The position numbers were made by a program, and so were the translations under genes. From Cristatella mucedo (taxonomy: Eukaryota > Bryozoa > Phylactolaemata > Cristatellidae), in the NCBI GenBank assembly GCA_009760855.2, contig WPIO01000047.1, positions 2,105,501 through 2,165,500 of the forward strand: DNA of 60,000 nt, written 5' to 3'. Below the pieces are notes generated by a model. The model worked only from the letters and a program-made list of their open reading frames with translations, was not told the DNA's origin and made no database searches. Positions 1 to 11,400 of the stretch are shown piece by piece; the first letter of the stretch is position 1; every line of letters begins with the position of its first letter.

Positions 1-584
1 CTTAAGACAACCAAATCACTGCCAAACCATTATACAAGTCCTTGCAAGAGATCAATAACCAAGGATTAATGACATACAAGTTGTCATGCCTAGTTGGCAA
101 GCGGAACGCATGCAGCAGCAAGATGCACACAAGCGTTATGCTACGACCAGAACGCACAAGCATGCAAGAAGACACTCGAGAATGCAGCTTTTCAGGACCC
201 CTTATTATTAGGATGCACTAAATCATGCACGAGCCAGCATGCCAAGCAGGAGCTAAAGTTTACAATAGAGCCCGCTATAGAAATTATCAAGAATAATGCC
301 AGCTTGGCCTTGGTGTCTTTCCAAAGTTACAAACGGCGACACATGTAAACAGCCTTTCATTTCTTTGTTTATAATGTAAGCGATGAAAACTTCCACACAA
401 CCTAATCAAGTCGTCTTCTATTATCTGACTAGGAAAATGCATACTTTCTTCAAACGTAATACCTGTATATGAGCATTTGGTGTTGCACTGAAAAAACCTC
501 GTTTGCTTTTAATAAAAATGTGCTACTTTACTGAGCATTCCTGCTTGATTGGCTCTGCGACCATAGAGCTGTTGAATCAGCACA
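1..584. other. Left-edge sequence, no recognised gene
   Basis: No recognisable gene. A short open frame at 94-348 (84 codons) has no family resemblance I can name. An AATAAA-like hexamer near 513 could be a poly(A) signal of a plus-strand gene ending here, but nothing else supports that. Confidence 0.3.
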
Positions 585-682
585 AAATCTAGTAGTCCAG
601 TTTTAAAGTGACCTTTCATTAAACGACCACATCAGCTCCACAGTTAAGTCTTGCCTACTTTCAGCTACATAACATGATGGCA

Positions 683-835
683 CACTAGCTAAGGCGATTG
701 CTATTCACAACCTCTGATTCAAGTTCGTGGGTTCGAATCCTGCGATAGGCCATTTATTATTGTCGATACAAGCGTTAGCGATAGCCTTTAAGGCTCCTTT
801 GTCTCTATACAGAAAGAGGCTGTTAAATCAGCTAG
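683..835 (+). mobile_element. tRNA-derived SINE, family 2
   Basis: It contains a B-box-like GTGGGTTCGAATCC, then the family body (cattTATTATTGTCGATACAAGCG..., '...AGCGATAGCCTTTAAGGCTC') and the common end 'GAGGCTGTTAAATCAGCTAG'. The same order recurs at 11985, 17530, 19304 and 45318 on plus and at 20830 and 30770 on minus. Confidence 0.75.
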
Positions 836-847
836 TATTATTTTGTA

Positions 848-970
848 TGCTGGTTTGGCCAAGTGGTTAAGGTGCTCGCCGTGACCAAGGTCTGGCCGAT
901 GTCGTGGGCTCGAGCCTGCATATGTTAAGCACCTACGTAGAGATGAACTTTTTTAGTGCACTATACAAAT
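848..970 (+). mobile_element. tRNA-derived SINE, family 1
   Basis: The A-box-like stretch 'TGGCCAAGTGGTTAAGG' is followed by a 'GTGGGCTCGAGCC' B-box-like stretch, then a tail like 'TAAGCACCTACGTAGAGATG' and 'CTATACAAATG'. It is a degenerate member of the family seen best at 17735-17874. Confidence 0.8.
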
Positions 971-1480
971 GAAATTAATTATAAATTGGTCCATGCATTT
1001 GCGACATTCTGTCTCGACTTATGCAACTCACTGCTGGTCTTTAGCTGATGAAAAAATCAGCAGCTCGACTCGTCGGTCACGAGCTTCGGAATCTAATCGC
1101 TTACTACCTCGTCCGAACCTCGGAGACTGCTCCTTTAGTTCATATGCTCGCAAAGCCTGGACCTTACTTCCGACCTGCATCACATCCCCTAACTTGCCCA
1201 CATTTAAAAAGCTAAAAACGCATCTATTTGTCACAGCATTTAGTGGTTCCATGTGATTTGCCCTTTTCGTGCTGACACTGTGCATGCTACCACTTACCGT
1301 ATTGGCATGCTGACCCAGGGCATCACCTCTAACCATAATATCCTTGTTGTCACTGAGCATGCTACCGTTAACCATTTTATTAGGCTTCTTTGCAACCAAT
1401 GGAAAGCGCCTAGAAATAGATTGAGTTCTGAGGGTGCTATAACAAATTTAATTAATATTTTTATGAAACAGCAGATGCTC

Positions 1481-1984
1481 CAGGCTTTAAATGGTACATG
1501 CCTTGACGCTTTTTTAACTGCTGTATGCCTAAAAGCTCTTCTATGACCCATTTTCGCATTCAGAAACCCTAATCCAGACGTAGATTGATATTGACAATAA
1601 GCTATAAAACTAAAAGGGTCAATATCACAGGCTACGCGAAATATAAAATGTCGTCTCGGGTACTTCGGATGTTTATTGTACAAACGAGCAACAATTACAT
1701 CAAAACTCAGCATAAGACTGCAGACGTGAAGACGTCACCAACTCGAATAGCCATTTCACCATTTCACTGGAACGAAAAAACAATCGGCTTTTTGCTCACA
1801 AGTTGATACGTCCTGAGTATGCGAGTCACAGTAAAAACCAAGCAACGGGTACCTATCACATCATAGAAGAGAAATGCGTTTGCTGCCCAGTCTGTTAGGC
1901 AAAAAACATCACGTCCTTGGCTGGAGGGGCCACATACAAGTATTTCAATAGGCAACGGCTGAACTCTTACATTAAACTTCAAGC
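1481..1984. other. Unassigned sequence between LINE relics
   Basis: Only short random-looking open frames occur here. I see no protein, RNA or repeat family I can name. Confidence 0.3.
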
Positions 1985-2172
1985 CTAGCAAGTAAGTTCC
2001 AGTCGGGTTTTAGAGCTAGTCACTCTACTGTTAGCATAGCTTCGGGTGTATAGTGACCTTCACAGGAATGCAAACTGGGGTAAAGTCTCTGCTTAATTTG
2101 CTTGATCTTCGGCAGTGTTCAATACTAGTGATGACCAAGTCCTTCTTGAGTGCCTACCATCTCGCCTGGGTC
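1985..2172 (+). mobile_element. LINE family A relic, 5' segment of a split copy
   Basis: Colinear with the RT start of the 39.5 kb copy, from the block encoding 'SKFQSGFRANHSTESAL' through 'LLDLSAAFDT...'. Stops and indels destroy the frame. It breaks off right after 'CTCGCCTGGG' and resumes at about 3131 with 'GCATCACTGGCACTG', so it was split by the LINE family B insertion between. Confidence 0.75.
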
Positions 2173-3130
2173 TGTAATGCAATGCAGTGTATCTCCGTAT
2201 GTAACTCCACAAAACCATAATGACTATGTGGATGTTACGCAGGAGAGCTTTGTATAGCACACTCACAGCCTAAGCGGCTTTCGTTACGCATTCTGTAGCC
2301 AACAGAGTTAATCTCACGCAACTAAGGAAAAGTAGGAAGAACAGCAGAGTTAGGAGAGCAGTTGAGGTTGTGAGTAGCATAGAAGTAGCAGCTCAGGACT
2401 GCTGAAACGGATGAGCCATAGTCGGCAGCAGGAGAGTAGTTGTCGTTGCGTAAGAATCGTGGAAGCAAGTTCCACAGTCTATTACCTCCAGAGCTGAAGA
2501 TGTCGCCAACGGTCATTAAGCAGAGGAATGGAACAGCTAATTTATTGTCTATACAGGACTTGAAGACACGAACAGGCTGAAATTTATGCAGCAGTTCAGC
2601 TTGGTACGAAGAAGCCAAGCCGTGGCGGGCCTTGTGTGTCAGCGTAAGAACCTTGCTCTGAATCCGTTGGTCAACCGGCACCCATCTTAGCTCTTTTAGC
2701 AAAGGAGACACGTGCTCAAACTTCTGGGACTTGAAGACTAACCTTGCAGCCGTATTCATAGTCAGCTGCAGTGGCCTAATCGCTTTCTTTGGTAGCCCAG
2801 CCAAAAGGGAATTACAATAATCAAGCCGAGGCAGAACCAAGGAGCTAGTTAAATCTTTTGCAAGCCACTGTGGAAGACAGCTCATAATCTTGGATAGGGA
2901 TCGGACGTGATGGCTAGCTGTAGAAGCAGTCTTCTGAATGAAGACTTTAAAATTTAGGCCGATGTCGAAAACACCTAAATTTCGAGCACGTTGTGATGGT
3001 CGTACAACAGCACCACCTGAAAAGCAAAGCATTTTAATCCAGCCACACGCTTAGGATGTTCTATGAGCAGCAGTTCGGTTTTATCGTCATTTAGGTTCAA
3101 GAAGTTTTCCAACATCCAGGATCGAATACC
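2173..3130 (-). mobile_element. CR1-like LINE (family B), 5'-truncated, inserted in a LINE A copy
   Basis: A reverse-strand open frame (3032-2322) encodes the C-terminal part of a non-LTR reverse transcriptase, with blocks such as '[20 protein letters not shown]', '[18 protein letters not shown]' and 'VPVDQRIQSKVLTLTHKA'. Related blocks occur at 6.5, 48.1 and 51.7 kb. Its 3' end at 2173-2290 matches the 3' end of the 52.8 kb copy ('TTTGTGGAGTTAC...'). The sequence up to about 3125 is homologous RT (LNLNDDKTELLLIEHPK-like) with frameshifts. Confidence 0.85.
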
Positions 3131-4143
3131 GGCATCACTGGCACTGCACTGCTATACAGTAGTTCAGGTCCTATCTTAGTGGAAGTCTCCAAAGAATTAG
3201 TGTAAACAGGCAGAGATTATACTAGGAACCACCAAAGAAGTCTGGGGTACTTCACGGCCCCCTCTGTACCTGGTATGCTTCTTTTCACAAAGTATGCTCT
3301 TTCTCTTGCCGATGTAATCGCCAAGCACAATCTAGGCTTTCATTTCCATGCACATGACACACAGTTGCTGTACCTATGCTTTGATCCATCCCAGTCCACC
3401 AGCAAATTCTCTTAACTCTCTTGGTGTTAGTAATTCTGACATCTGTACTAGGATGGCAGCAAACTTTCTCGAGTGGAAAGATGACAAACCAACTTACTTA
3501 TTCAGAACAAACCTAGTGTGACTCAAAAACCGGAATGCCTAACACTCAAATTCAGTTCTGCCAGCTTATCTTCAGTAGAATCTGCATGAAATCTTGGTGA
3601 CATGTTCAAAAGTGACATCAGGTTCAGAGACAAGTCAGCCTACTTTCAGCAATGATTAATTGCTAAAAATTCGGGCATGTTTATATAGAAAATTGGCTAG
3701 TACATTTGAGACAACCTATCTTTCTGTTACTCACTGTTTGCTGGTCTACCGGCCTGTGCAACCACGTGCTTACAGGTAGCATAAAACTCTGAAGCTACAC
3801 TTGCCTGACGTGAGCGTAGCAGTTGCTCCTATCAAGCAGCATATCAACTTCAAGGTTCTGTCACTCACTTTTGGGTTCCTACATGCTCTGGATCCAGCCT
3901 ACCTATCGGAACTACTCACCCCCACCAGGCTAACCATCGCACCACCTGCTTTCAGAATCTAATCATTTACCTATACCTCGTACGAACCTCAAAAACTTAT
4001 TGAGACTGTGCATTAGTTCGTATGCCCTCGACGCCTGAAACTCCGTCCCAACTGACGTCACCACATCTCCTGACTTGGCAACATTTAAAAAGAGGCTAAA
4101 AACGCACCTGATTCTCACAGAATTTGGTGGCTCGTTGTAATTA

Positions 4144-4191
4144 TCGCTTCTCGGCCTTATGGTTAAGATCAACGTGTAGTGTCTGTCTTTT
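4144..4191 (+). ncRNA. U2 snRNA 5'-end fragment (pseudogene) inside a LINE
   Basis: The stretch beginning ATCGCTTCTCGGCCTTATGG and continuing 'TTAAGATCAACGTGTAG' matches the highly conserved first about 45 nt of U2 snRNA, including the branch-point-recognition region 'GTGTAGTATCTG' as GTGTAGTGTCTG. It starts exactly at U2 nucleotide 1 and is truncated 3'. Flanking DNA is LINE A 3' region, so this is a chimeric retrocopy and not a working gene. Confidence 0.75.
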
Positions 4192-4252
4192 GTGTGGTCA
4201 TGTGTGGTGACACTGTGCATGTTACTACTACTAACCATATTTATATATTGAC

Positions 4253-4483
4253 AAGCGAAGCCAGGGGGTAGCAGGTAGGTACTGGCCTGGTAGATGAGAG
4301 CCGAGTCTGACACTCGGTCGGGTGGCGGCTGGCCTCTTGGTGCTGGGTCAGGCTGCACTGCCGATTTCGGCCAATTTTGCTTGCCAAAGGAGCTGGGGAT
4401 GCCCCCAGACCCCCTTTTACAGGAAGGGCTCTGCCACCAAATCCCCTGCCACCTTAGCACTCCGATCCTGACTTTGCCTCTGC
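4253..4483. mobile_element. hAT-like MITE remnant
   Basis: This block interrupts the LINE A 3' region. One end reads 'AGCGAAGCCAGGGGG' and the other, reverse-complemented, 'GGCAAAGTCAGGAT'. Both resemble the 'GGCAGAGCCAGGAT' termini of the MITE at 27998-28349. Target duplication cannot be read with certainty. Confidence 0.45.
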
Positions 4484-4600
4484 ACGTTGACCCAATGCAT
4501 GTCACCTCTAACAATTAGAATGCTTGTTGACAAGTAGATACTAACACCAACCATTCGATCATGTTTCTTGCACAGCATTTGTATAAGTACCTAGATTATT

Positions 4601-6500
4601 ATTATAATTATTACCTATTTGAGGGCATCCATATTGCAGAAACTAAAGCAATTGTTAGATTGGGGTTTAGGGCAGAGTCAGTTTAATCTTAGGAGCTTTG
4701 GTCAATGCATACAGTATAAGTACTCCAATTTTGTAACAAATGCCCATAAATATGAAACAGTTTATATAACGAGCACAAAGAAGTAAGACACAAATGAACT
4801 GAGAGCCCCACCCCTGAAATGGTTTCAAAGTACAAAAATGTGCACCAGCATGCAGTACTTAAGGGACAAGCCCTAGCAACAGTATGCATTCTTATGATAG
4901 AACCAGTAGCCATCTTCATCCTCGGGTTGCTTTCCCAAAGACTTCAAACGCAGTCAATAACAAGATATATGCGCTGCAAAGAAACGCTTAGAGCCGAAGC
5001 AGACGAGCAGAAGACCAGCCAACTAGTTGTCAGGGGATGATAAACAAGTGCTTTTATAGACCACTGGCCGATTAATGGGCTTAACTACTTCTATTGACAT
5101 CACTTTGCAAGCAAGCGTCACAGAAGCCTATCAAAAAACTAAAAATAAATTATCGAATTGGCACGCTCTAGGAGTAAAGAATGGTTTTTTACAGCGCCAC
5201 ACGGGTCTCGACCAAGAAAGCACAGTACTGACTGAACTATCGACATGCTATGATTGCAGGAAAACAATACTTTTTTGGTTTCTAGCAACACATGCAGTTG
5301 GTTTCAATTCTTACATTACATTTTTTGTTTGCTTTGTATACTCTTCTTGCTGCATAGCAAATGCTAAATTGCCACAGTGAACATGCTTTCGGTGAGGAAG
5401 CGTGCATCAAGGTGTTACATCATACAAGCCACTGGCTATAGTGTTGTTCATTCTCGAAAGTGGTTCCCAGCAGCACAGTCTATCGGAGACTCGAAAATGA
5501 CATTTTGGTACAAAAACCGTGAAATCACGATCTTTGATGGTGCATGGGACAAGAAAGTTAGATTTTCGGTCAACGAAATGCAACCTTCGTCCAAAAGGCC
5601 ATAAAATATAGCTGAGAAAATAAGCTGACGACTGAACTGCACGATTCGATCGGGACAAGGATGATTACGGTCGATTAAGGAAGAATGAATGCACAGCCTC
5701 TCCCTCACCAGACTACATATTGTCTGAAGAATGGGCAATCTGTTCGGTCGTCAAGGTCGGCACGGCGACTAGACCACAGTACATACTAGTGTAGCACCAG
5801 CAGCTCCGTAACATGAACTACCCCAAGCACAACAACCGAGCGGCAAACAAGCACATTAGGAGGCACAGCAGCCGAAACTAATGTCCTCTCGAACGCTACT
5901 ATACATGATGACCCAAGCACAATCGAGCTCAACAGCCGAAGTCTTTCAGCCTTGCAGCGAGGTCGCTGCTTTCTGTACTCAGCAACAGGGAACAAGGAAA
6001 GAAGTGACATCAGAGTGCTGTACATTGATGTCGATCGTCAAACGCACCACCAAAGCACTGAGGAACATTTCGACTGTACAACACGATCGGACAACGAATA
6101 GCCTGGACGGCAGTGCATAGGCGATGTAGCAAGGCTGCTCTCGAAACAAAACATATCCTTCGATCGGCATGTTCGGGTTACGGCAGGATCTCGTTGGAGA
6201 CCAGATGTGCATGCACTGGTTAACCGGCACGCCATCGAGATTTTAGTTCAGCTCTAACAGACCCAACGTATACAGCTACCGCCATCACAGCGCCATCTCT
6301 TCAAAGCATATAGTGCCGAAACGTGAGGCGCAAAGTACCTCTCATCCTTGGGAAGAAAATCATCACTAAGACTATGGGTAAGCATTTACAGTGTAATATG
6401 GCCGACAGAGCAACATTAGCTAGCCATTCCAAGTGTCTGCTGACTAAAGTAAAGATAGGCTAAAGAAGATTTGATCAACGGATAAAAGTCAACTTCCTAC
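4601..6500. other. Unassigned sequence
   Basis: Several short open frames on both strands (4819-5040, 5075-5380, 5377-5604 and others) resemble nothing I recognise and show no splice-linked pattern. No RNA gene is seen. Confidence 0.3.
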
Positions 6501-6504
6501 TCTG

Positions 6505-6960
6505 ACATAAGTAGCACGCTAGAGCTGGCTCCTTCATACCTAGCTGAATTGCTTCACCAGTCACAGCCTCCTCGTGCCCACAGGTTCTCAGTGGACTATA
6601 AATTAGCTATTCTATCCCTTTGCTCAAAAACTGCTGGCCACAGAAGCTTTTGCTCTACAGGTCCTGAACTATGGAAATCACTTACACAAAATCTTACGAA
6701 ACTATGCTTTCTCTTCTGCCTCCGACAGCGGGACGTCCTTTCGAGCTGCTATTACAGTGCAACTTACTTCCACGACTGCCCTTCGGACAGCTACGCTTCT
6801 CATTATCTTTTTTCGGGGTGAGATGGAGTCAGTTGGATACAGTATACTTACGGAAAACCGCTAAGGCTTTGTGTTCACTACACACAACTCCAGTGTCACA
6901 GCCACTTTGTAATTGTGGCTTTGTGGAGTGCCAGACAGCACATTAAATGACACTACATTG
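6505..6960 (+). mobile_element. LINE family B 3' fragment
   Basis: It contains C-terminal RT pieces 'LAELLHQSQPPRAHRFSVDYKL'-like and 'GHRSFCSTGPELWKSLTQNL', then the family B 3' end (near 6900-6945, 'TTGTGGCTTTGTGGAGT'). The frame is broken by frameshifts. Confidence 0.75.
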
Positions 6961-7077
6961 GTGATATTCACACTTGGATGGTAGCAAACCTGGTCAAATT
7001 GTATGAGGACTAAATTAGTTTATTAGTTAAGGGTAGACCTTGAGTTAGAAATAGAAATACCTAACTCCCTAATGGCA

Positions 7078-7615
7078 TTGGCCAGCATATCTCCAATAAC
7101 ATCTGTATGGGCGTACTGTTCCAACATGACCTTTCACTAGACAACCCGTCAGCTCCACAGTCAAGTTTGCCGACTCTTAGCTTTGTTATGTTCAAAATGT
7201 TGGGCCTGCTTAGACAGAGATATCCAATCCTAAGATTCCTGATTCAATCAACTACTAAAAACTTCTAATCCTAAAATTCTGAAGCTAGGCTCGCCTGTCG
7301 TGAACGTTGCAATTGCCATATTACAGCACTTCTAACCAACCTGCACAGGCTCCTCATCTAACAGCTTGCAAACAGCTACTTGCTTCAGAGTTTTCTCGCT
7401 CATTTTTCGGCCCTTCTTCCTCTTGATTCGGCTTGCCTATCCGATTTACTCCCTCCCTTATCACGCTAGGCCTCGTCCCACCTGCTCTTATGACGCAAGC
7501 CGTTTGCCTGTGCCTCTAGCCAACCTCAAATCTTTAGGCCATGCCTTTAGTTCGTTTGCTCCTAAAGGCATATATGTACGACGTGCATTACGGCAAAAGA
7601 GCCTTTGCGGGTATC
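7078..7615 (+). mobile_element. LINE family A fragment
   Basis: Degenerate RT C-terminal region in the order 'AGCATATCTCC', 'GACCTTTCACTAGACAA', 'GCTCCACAGTCAAGT' and so on. The same order is found at 40100-40650. There are multiple frameshifts. Confidence 0.7.
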
Positions 7616-8045
7616 GCCACTTTTAGCCAGCAATAAAGAACCACCGCTGCTGAAGTCGAACCCGAAAGCCGGATCGCAGAAGTGCTAGTACCTAATTGTC
7701 CCACTAAGTCGCGTGTATCGCTCGCGGCGAGCTGCGGCTGGGCGAGAGCCACAGCAAGCAACGACTAGACGGCACACTCAAGATGCACGATCGGACTTCG
7801 GCACAGTGAAACCTGCCTGAGAGAGCCAGAGCACGCTGTGCAACTACATAAGCTGCCGCAGCTGCTGCCTTTAAGCCAAGTGACACCCACCGACGCTACC
7901 ATGTCTAGGTCGGCGGGTTGCTGCTCACGAAGTAAAACAACCCAGGAAAACGAGTCGGCAAACTGATAGAGCTGCTGCTCGCCAAGCCAATCGACGCCGG
8001 TCGGTACTCACCCAGAGGCCGAGCGATGAACGCCATCATCGACCG
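7616..8045. other. Downstream flank of PSME3IP1
   Basis: This stretch probably includes the 3' UTR of the minus-strand gene ending at 8046. I see no clear minus-strand AATAAA nearby and no other gene. Confidence 0.35.
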
Positions 8046-8491
8046 CTAGCCGTTGTCTTCGCCGCCCTCTCCGGCGCCTCGCTTCGTTGCGACCTTGACC
8101 TTGGGGTAGACGAGGTCGTCCAGCTCGTCGTCGGACGACGTCGAGGTCGATACGCTGTCGTCGCTGTCGTCCTTATAATCACCAATGCCGGGCAAGACGG
8201 CGACCACAGAACAGCAGTTGTTGACAAGTACATGCGAAGCCGAAGCGGAGGTCAGCGCACCTCTACCGGCTCTATCACTGCCGCCTCCAGCTGGTGGCCC
8301 GCCGGCAACGGCACTGCCAGTCGAAGCGGCGCCAGCGCCGTTGCCAGCTGCTGAGGCGGCCACAGAGCCGCTGCCAGAGGCGGCAGAGGCTGCAAGCCTC
8401 GAGTCCGTGCCGGCGGCCTCCGCCGCCGAGCCGTTCTGGGCAGAAGTTCCCTCTGGTGCCTCTGCAGGCGGCGAGGTCGCCAAGTCAGAGC
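8046..8491 (-). CDS. PSME3IP1: PSME3IP1 exon 5 (terminal)
   Basis: Acceptor TTTCTTCGTACCAG|GCTCTG. It encodes an Ala/Ser/Gly-rich linker, then 'VAVLPGIGDYKDDSDDS' and an acidic Ser run (the PA28-gamma-binding region with likely CK2 sites in orthologues), and ends 'GGEDNG' TAG. The opposite-strand frame at 8185-8607 is a shadow of this GC-rich exon. Confidence 0.92.
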
Positions 8492-11400
8492 CTGGTACGA
8501 AGAAAGCAAGACTCGTGACGCCTGGACAGCAGCCAGAAAGAAGATGCTCCCTCGTGCTGAGAAGCGTGTGCACTGAACGAACGGCATGCCGCCATGTTGC
8601 AAGCTGACAAGCATAGGCAGATTAAGAACATCGCGCCTACGCTTTCTGAGCAAGCGTCCGATTAAACAAGCCTTCCACGACGATGTCTGCAAGCCACTGC
8701 CAGCCAACAAGCTCGAGCCACGAATACGCTAGGCAAGGCATGAAAATATACCACTTTCTTGCCAGCTCAAGTTAAAGTGCTCAGAAAAAAAGAGATTTAG
8801 CTCTCTTGGGGCCCTACTGTTAACGTAAATGTTTTTTATATTATTATTACAGCGTTCTCAGCACGTGCAACACACTGGAGAGCAGTCGGCCACTTGCAAG
8901 GACATGCTGGCTGGCACCTACCGACCGATCATGCCTTACCGTCTAAAGCGTCATTGCTGCCACCGAGCTTGACCAGCTTGGGCCCATCGACTTTGCCACA
9001 GTCCGTACTAAAACAAGGTCGACCACTGCTGATGACATGCACACCCGCGCACGGCTCAAGTCTAAACAATTCAAGCCAGAGCACCTGTGCACCTTTTTCG
9101 CTTCACTGCACCTGCCAGCAGAGCTTTCTGTGACTTTCGGAGTTGAGGAAGTGCTTTCTGTGGGTTGGCTTTGCATGAGCTCGCCAGTGCAGTGACAGCG
9201 GGCATGGCCGGCAGAGTGGTACTGTTCCTCAGCGTTAAAGGCAGTCACAAAACTCGCATTTGCATGCAGCAAAGGGAGAACAGCGGAATAGCATGATGCA
9301 CTGTAGCACGGCAGCCATGGCAAAACCGTCAAATCAGCAATGCCCAAAGGATATTTTGTATTCATCTAGAAGAATGTCTTCCTCTAGCTTACGCTGACTT
9401 TCCAACTGCTCCTGCCGACGAGCAACGAACTCGAGAAATTCTACTTCGTCACTTTCCAATCCACGCACCATGTTCTCTAGAAAGGAAGAGCATAGTGCAA
9501 AGACATATTAGTGAAGCACATGCGAGCTGATGGCAACATACACTCCGGGCCACAAATATATAAGCACCCAGGAATAGTACCAATCTACAGCTGTCGGGTG
9601 TTCAGGTAGCTTAACAGCTCAGGAGTGAGGCATTGAGCAATGGAAATAATGAATCCCACCGTTTGGAGACGTAGATACGGTTACGATGAGGAATACTTAT
9701 GTAAACGAGCAAAATTGGCCAACTGCAGAGCATGAATCTGTAATTTTTTTAAATATTTGCCTTTTCAGAGTCAAGCCTTTTGAGAAGATGAACATAGAAA
9801 TTTTTCAGTGCACAAGAGCGGGAAAGATGTTTGACACATTCCAGTCTATTGTCTTCATTTCCCTTTCTGGTGAATCGGGCTCCTACCGTTGCATCTTCAG
9901 CATGCCGAAGGAGAGCAGTGACTTTTCTACAAGCCATCTGCTGGTCTTTCACAAACATGGCTGGAGCAATAAGAAGATACTCGAATATCTGAGGTGAGCA
10001 AAGGTTGTGGCAGGTACAATAAGTACACTATGAAGGGTTCCTTCGTCAACTACTGCCAAGGCTGCTGAAGATGGTTGCATTATACGATTGGATGGCCAGC
10101 TTAGCCAAGCTTGAAAAATCTCTTGAAGCCACTACAGCAACCGAAGTTGGAAAGTAAATGATATGACTTCGATTTGTTGGAAATAACACTTTCGACATGC
10201 GGCCAAGAAAGCAATTTCTGCAAAATCCTAGACCCAAAAGCAACATTGAACAGGTGCACACAAGCCATGTGATTAAGCACTGGGTACCATACACTACTGA
10301 ATAATAAGCTATGACATTCCATTGTTCTGGGGAAAGACATGGCAACAGAAAACCTGCATAACTATGATGGGTATGTAAAAAATACATACAGCGCTGGCCC
10401 AAAACAATTGTTCCATACTTCAGGCTAACGACATAGTCACCTTCTCGACAGATATTATATTCTAGTACCGTCGGAGCATTGCGAAGTAAGACTTACTAGA
10501 TGCATCGAGCTTCCGATTCTATAAAAATTAATCCCAACGACTGTGTTGGACATTTTTTCAGCAATCATCGAGAGTTAGAAGCATGCTAATTTGAACATTC
10601 ACAACCATAAGTTTGACATGGCTCAAAGAGATGCTAAAATTAGATAATTCGGTAGAAAGGAAAATCGAAGTGTTTTCTGAAAAACGAGGAATTCAAGAAT
10701 TCTTTAAAATTGTGACCTAGGTCAACTACCTCAGTCCAGAATTTAGGACCGTGGTTTGGTAAGCTAGTTCCTTAAGATACCAGCAACTAGACGAAGCTGG
10801 TCTGTATTTGCCAAGACAAAACCAATTGCTGTTCACAAATAATCATAAGCAAATGGTAAGCCATTTATAATGGGCCAAGGCTCGGATCCACTCGAATACT
10901 GAAGATTAGGGTCGAGTAACAAAGCAAATTTAAACTCAAACAACAAAACCAAGGATCTAGCAGCATCAGTATTTAATGAAAAAATAATACATATTATTCA
11001 TTTTATGGCATCATAAGAGAACTTAATCTCTCCTCAGGCGCTTGACAAATGCCACAAGGCTCGAGCCCACGACCTCGGCCAGACCTTGGTCGGGGCCAAA
11101 ACCCTAACCACAGGTCCAAACCAGCACCTGCAGCCAACGATAAAAGTTGGAAAAAGGTGTAATGATATGCAAATGATTCAGCAGAAATGGCATTGGAGCC
11201 TCTAGCACACAACGGTAACATAACTTAAGGTGCTATATCAAATGCATTATTATTATTATAACTTGAGACGTCTATTAAGACTTTAAGAATGCAGGACTGC
11301 TAAGTATTATGGCACTTCGTGGATTGGATATTTTCCAAAACGACATCGATCCAAAACACATTGCCACAGCTAAATATTTTTTTTTAATTTATCTGAGTTT

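Larger units (their letters stand above)
585..1480 (+). mobile_element. CR1/L2-like LINE (family A) 3' fragment with two nested SINEs
   Basis: Positions 590-680 and 985-1250 are colinear with the reverse transcriptase C-terminal region of the LINE copy at 39.5-41.0 kb. The peptide pieces include the 'SSYARKAWTLLPTC' block found in every copy. The two halves are split by SINE family 2 (about 683-833) and SINE family 1 (about 848-970). The frame is broken, so this is a dead copy. Confidence 0.8.
3131..4600 (+). mobile_element. LINE family A relic, 3' segment of the split copy
   Basis: It continues the copy that starts at 1985. It runs through the degenerate FADD-box region (near 3330, 'LGFHFHAHDTQ'-like), the C-terminal RT blocks and the non-coding 3' region. 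The frame is destroyed. It carries two foreign pieces: a U2 snRNA-like stretch at 4144-4191 and a MITE-like insert at about 4253-4483. Confidence 0.75.

Noticed and set aside
94-348. 84-codon open frame near the left edge
   Set aside because: No family similarity, no splice context and unremarkable composition. Not called as a gene.
8185-8607. 140-codon Pro/Ala-rich plus-strand frame
   Set aside because: It is the reverse-strand shadow of PSME3IP1 exon 5, whose frame is fixed by the conserved 'VAVLPGIGDY' motif.
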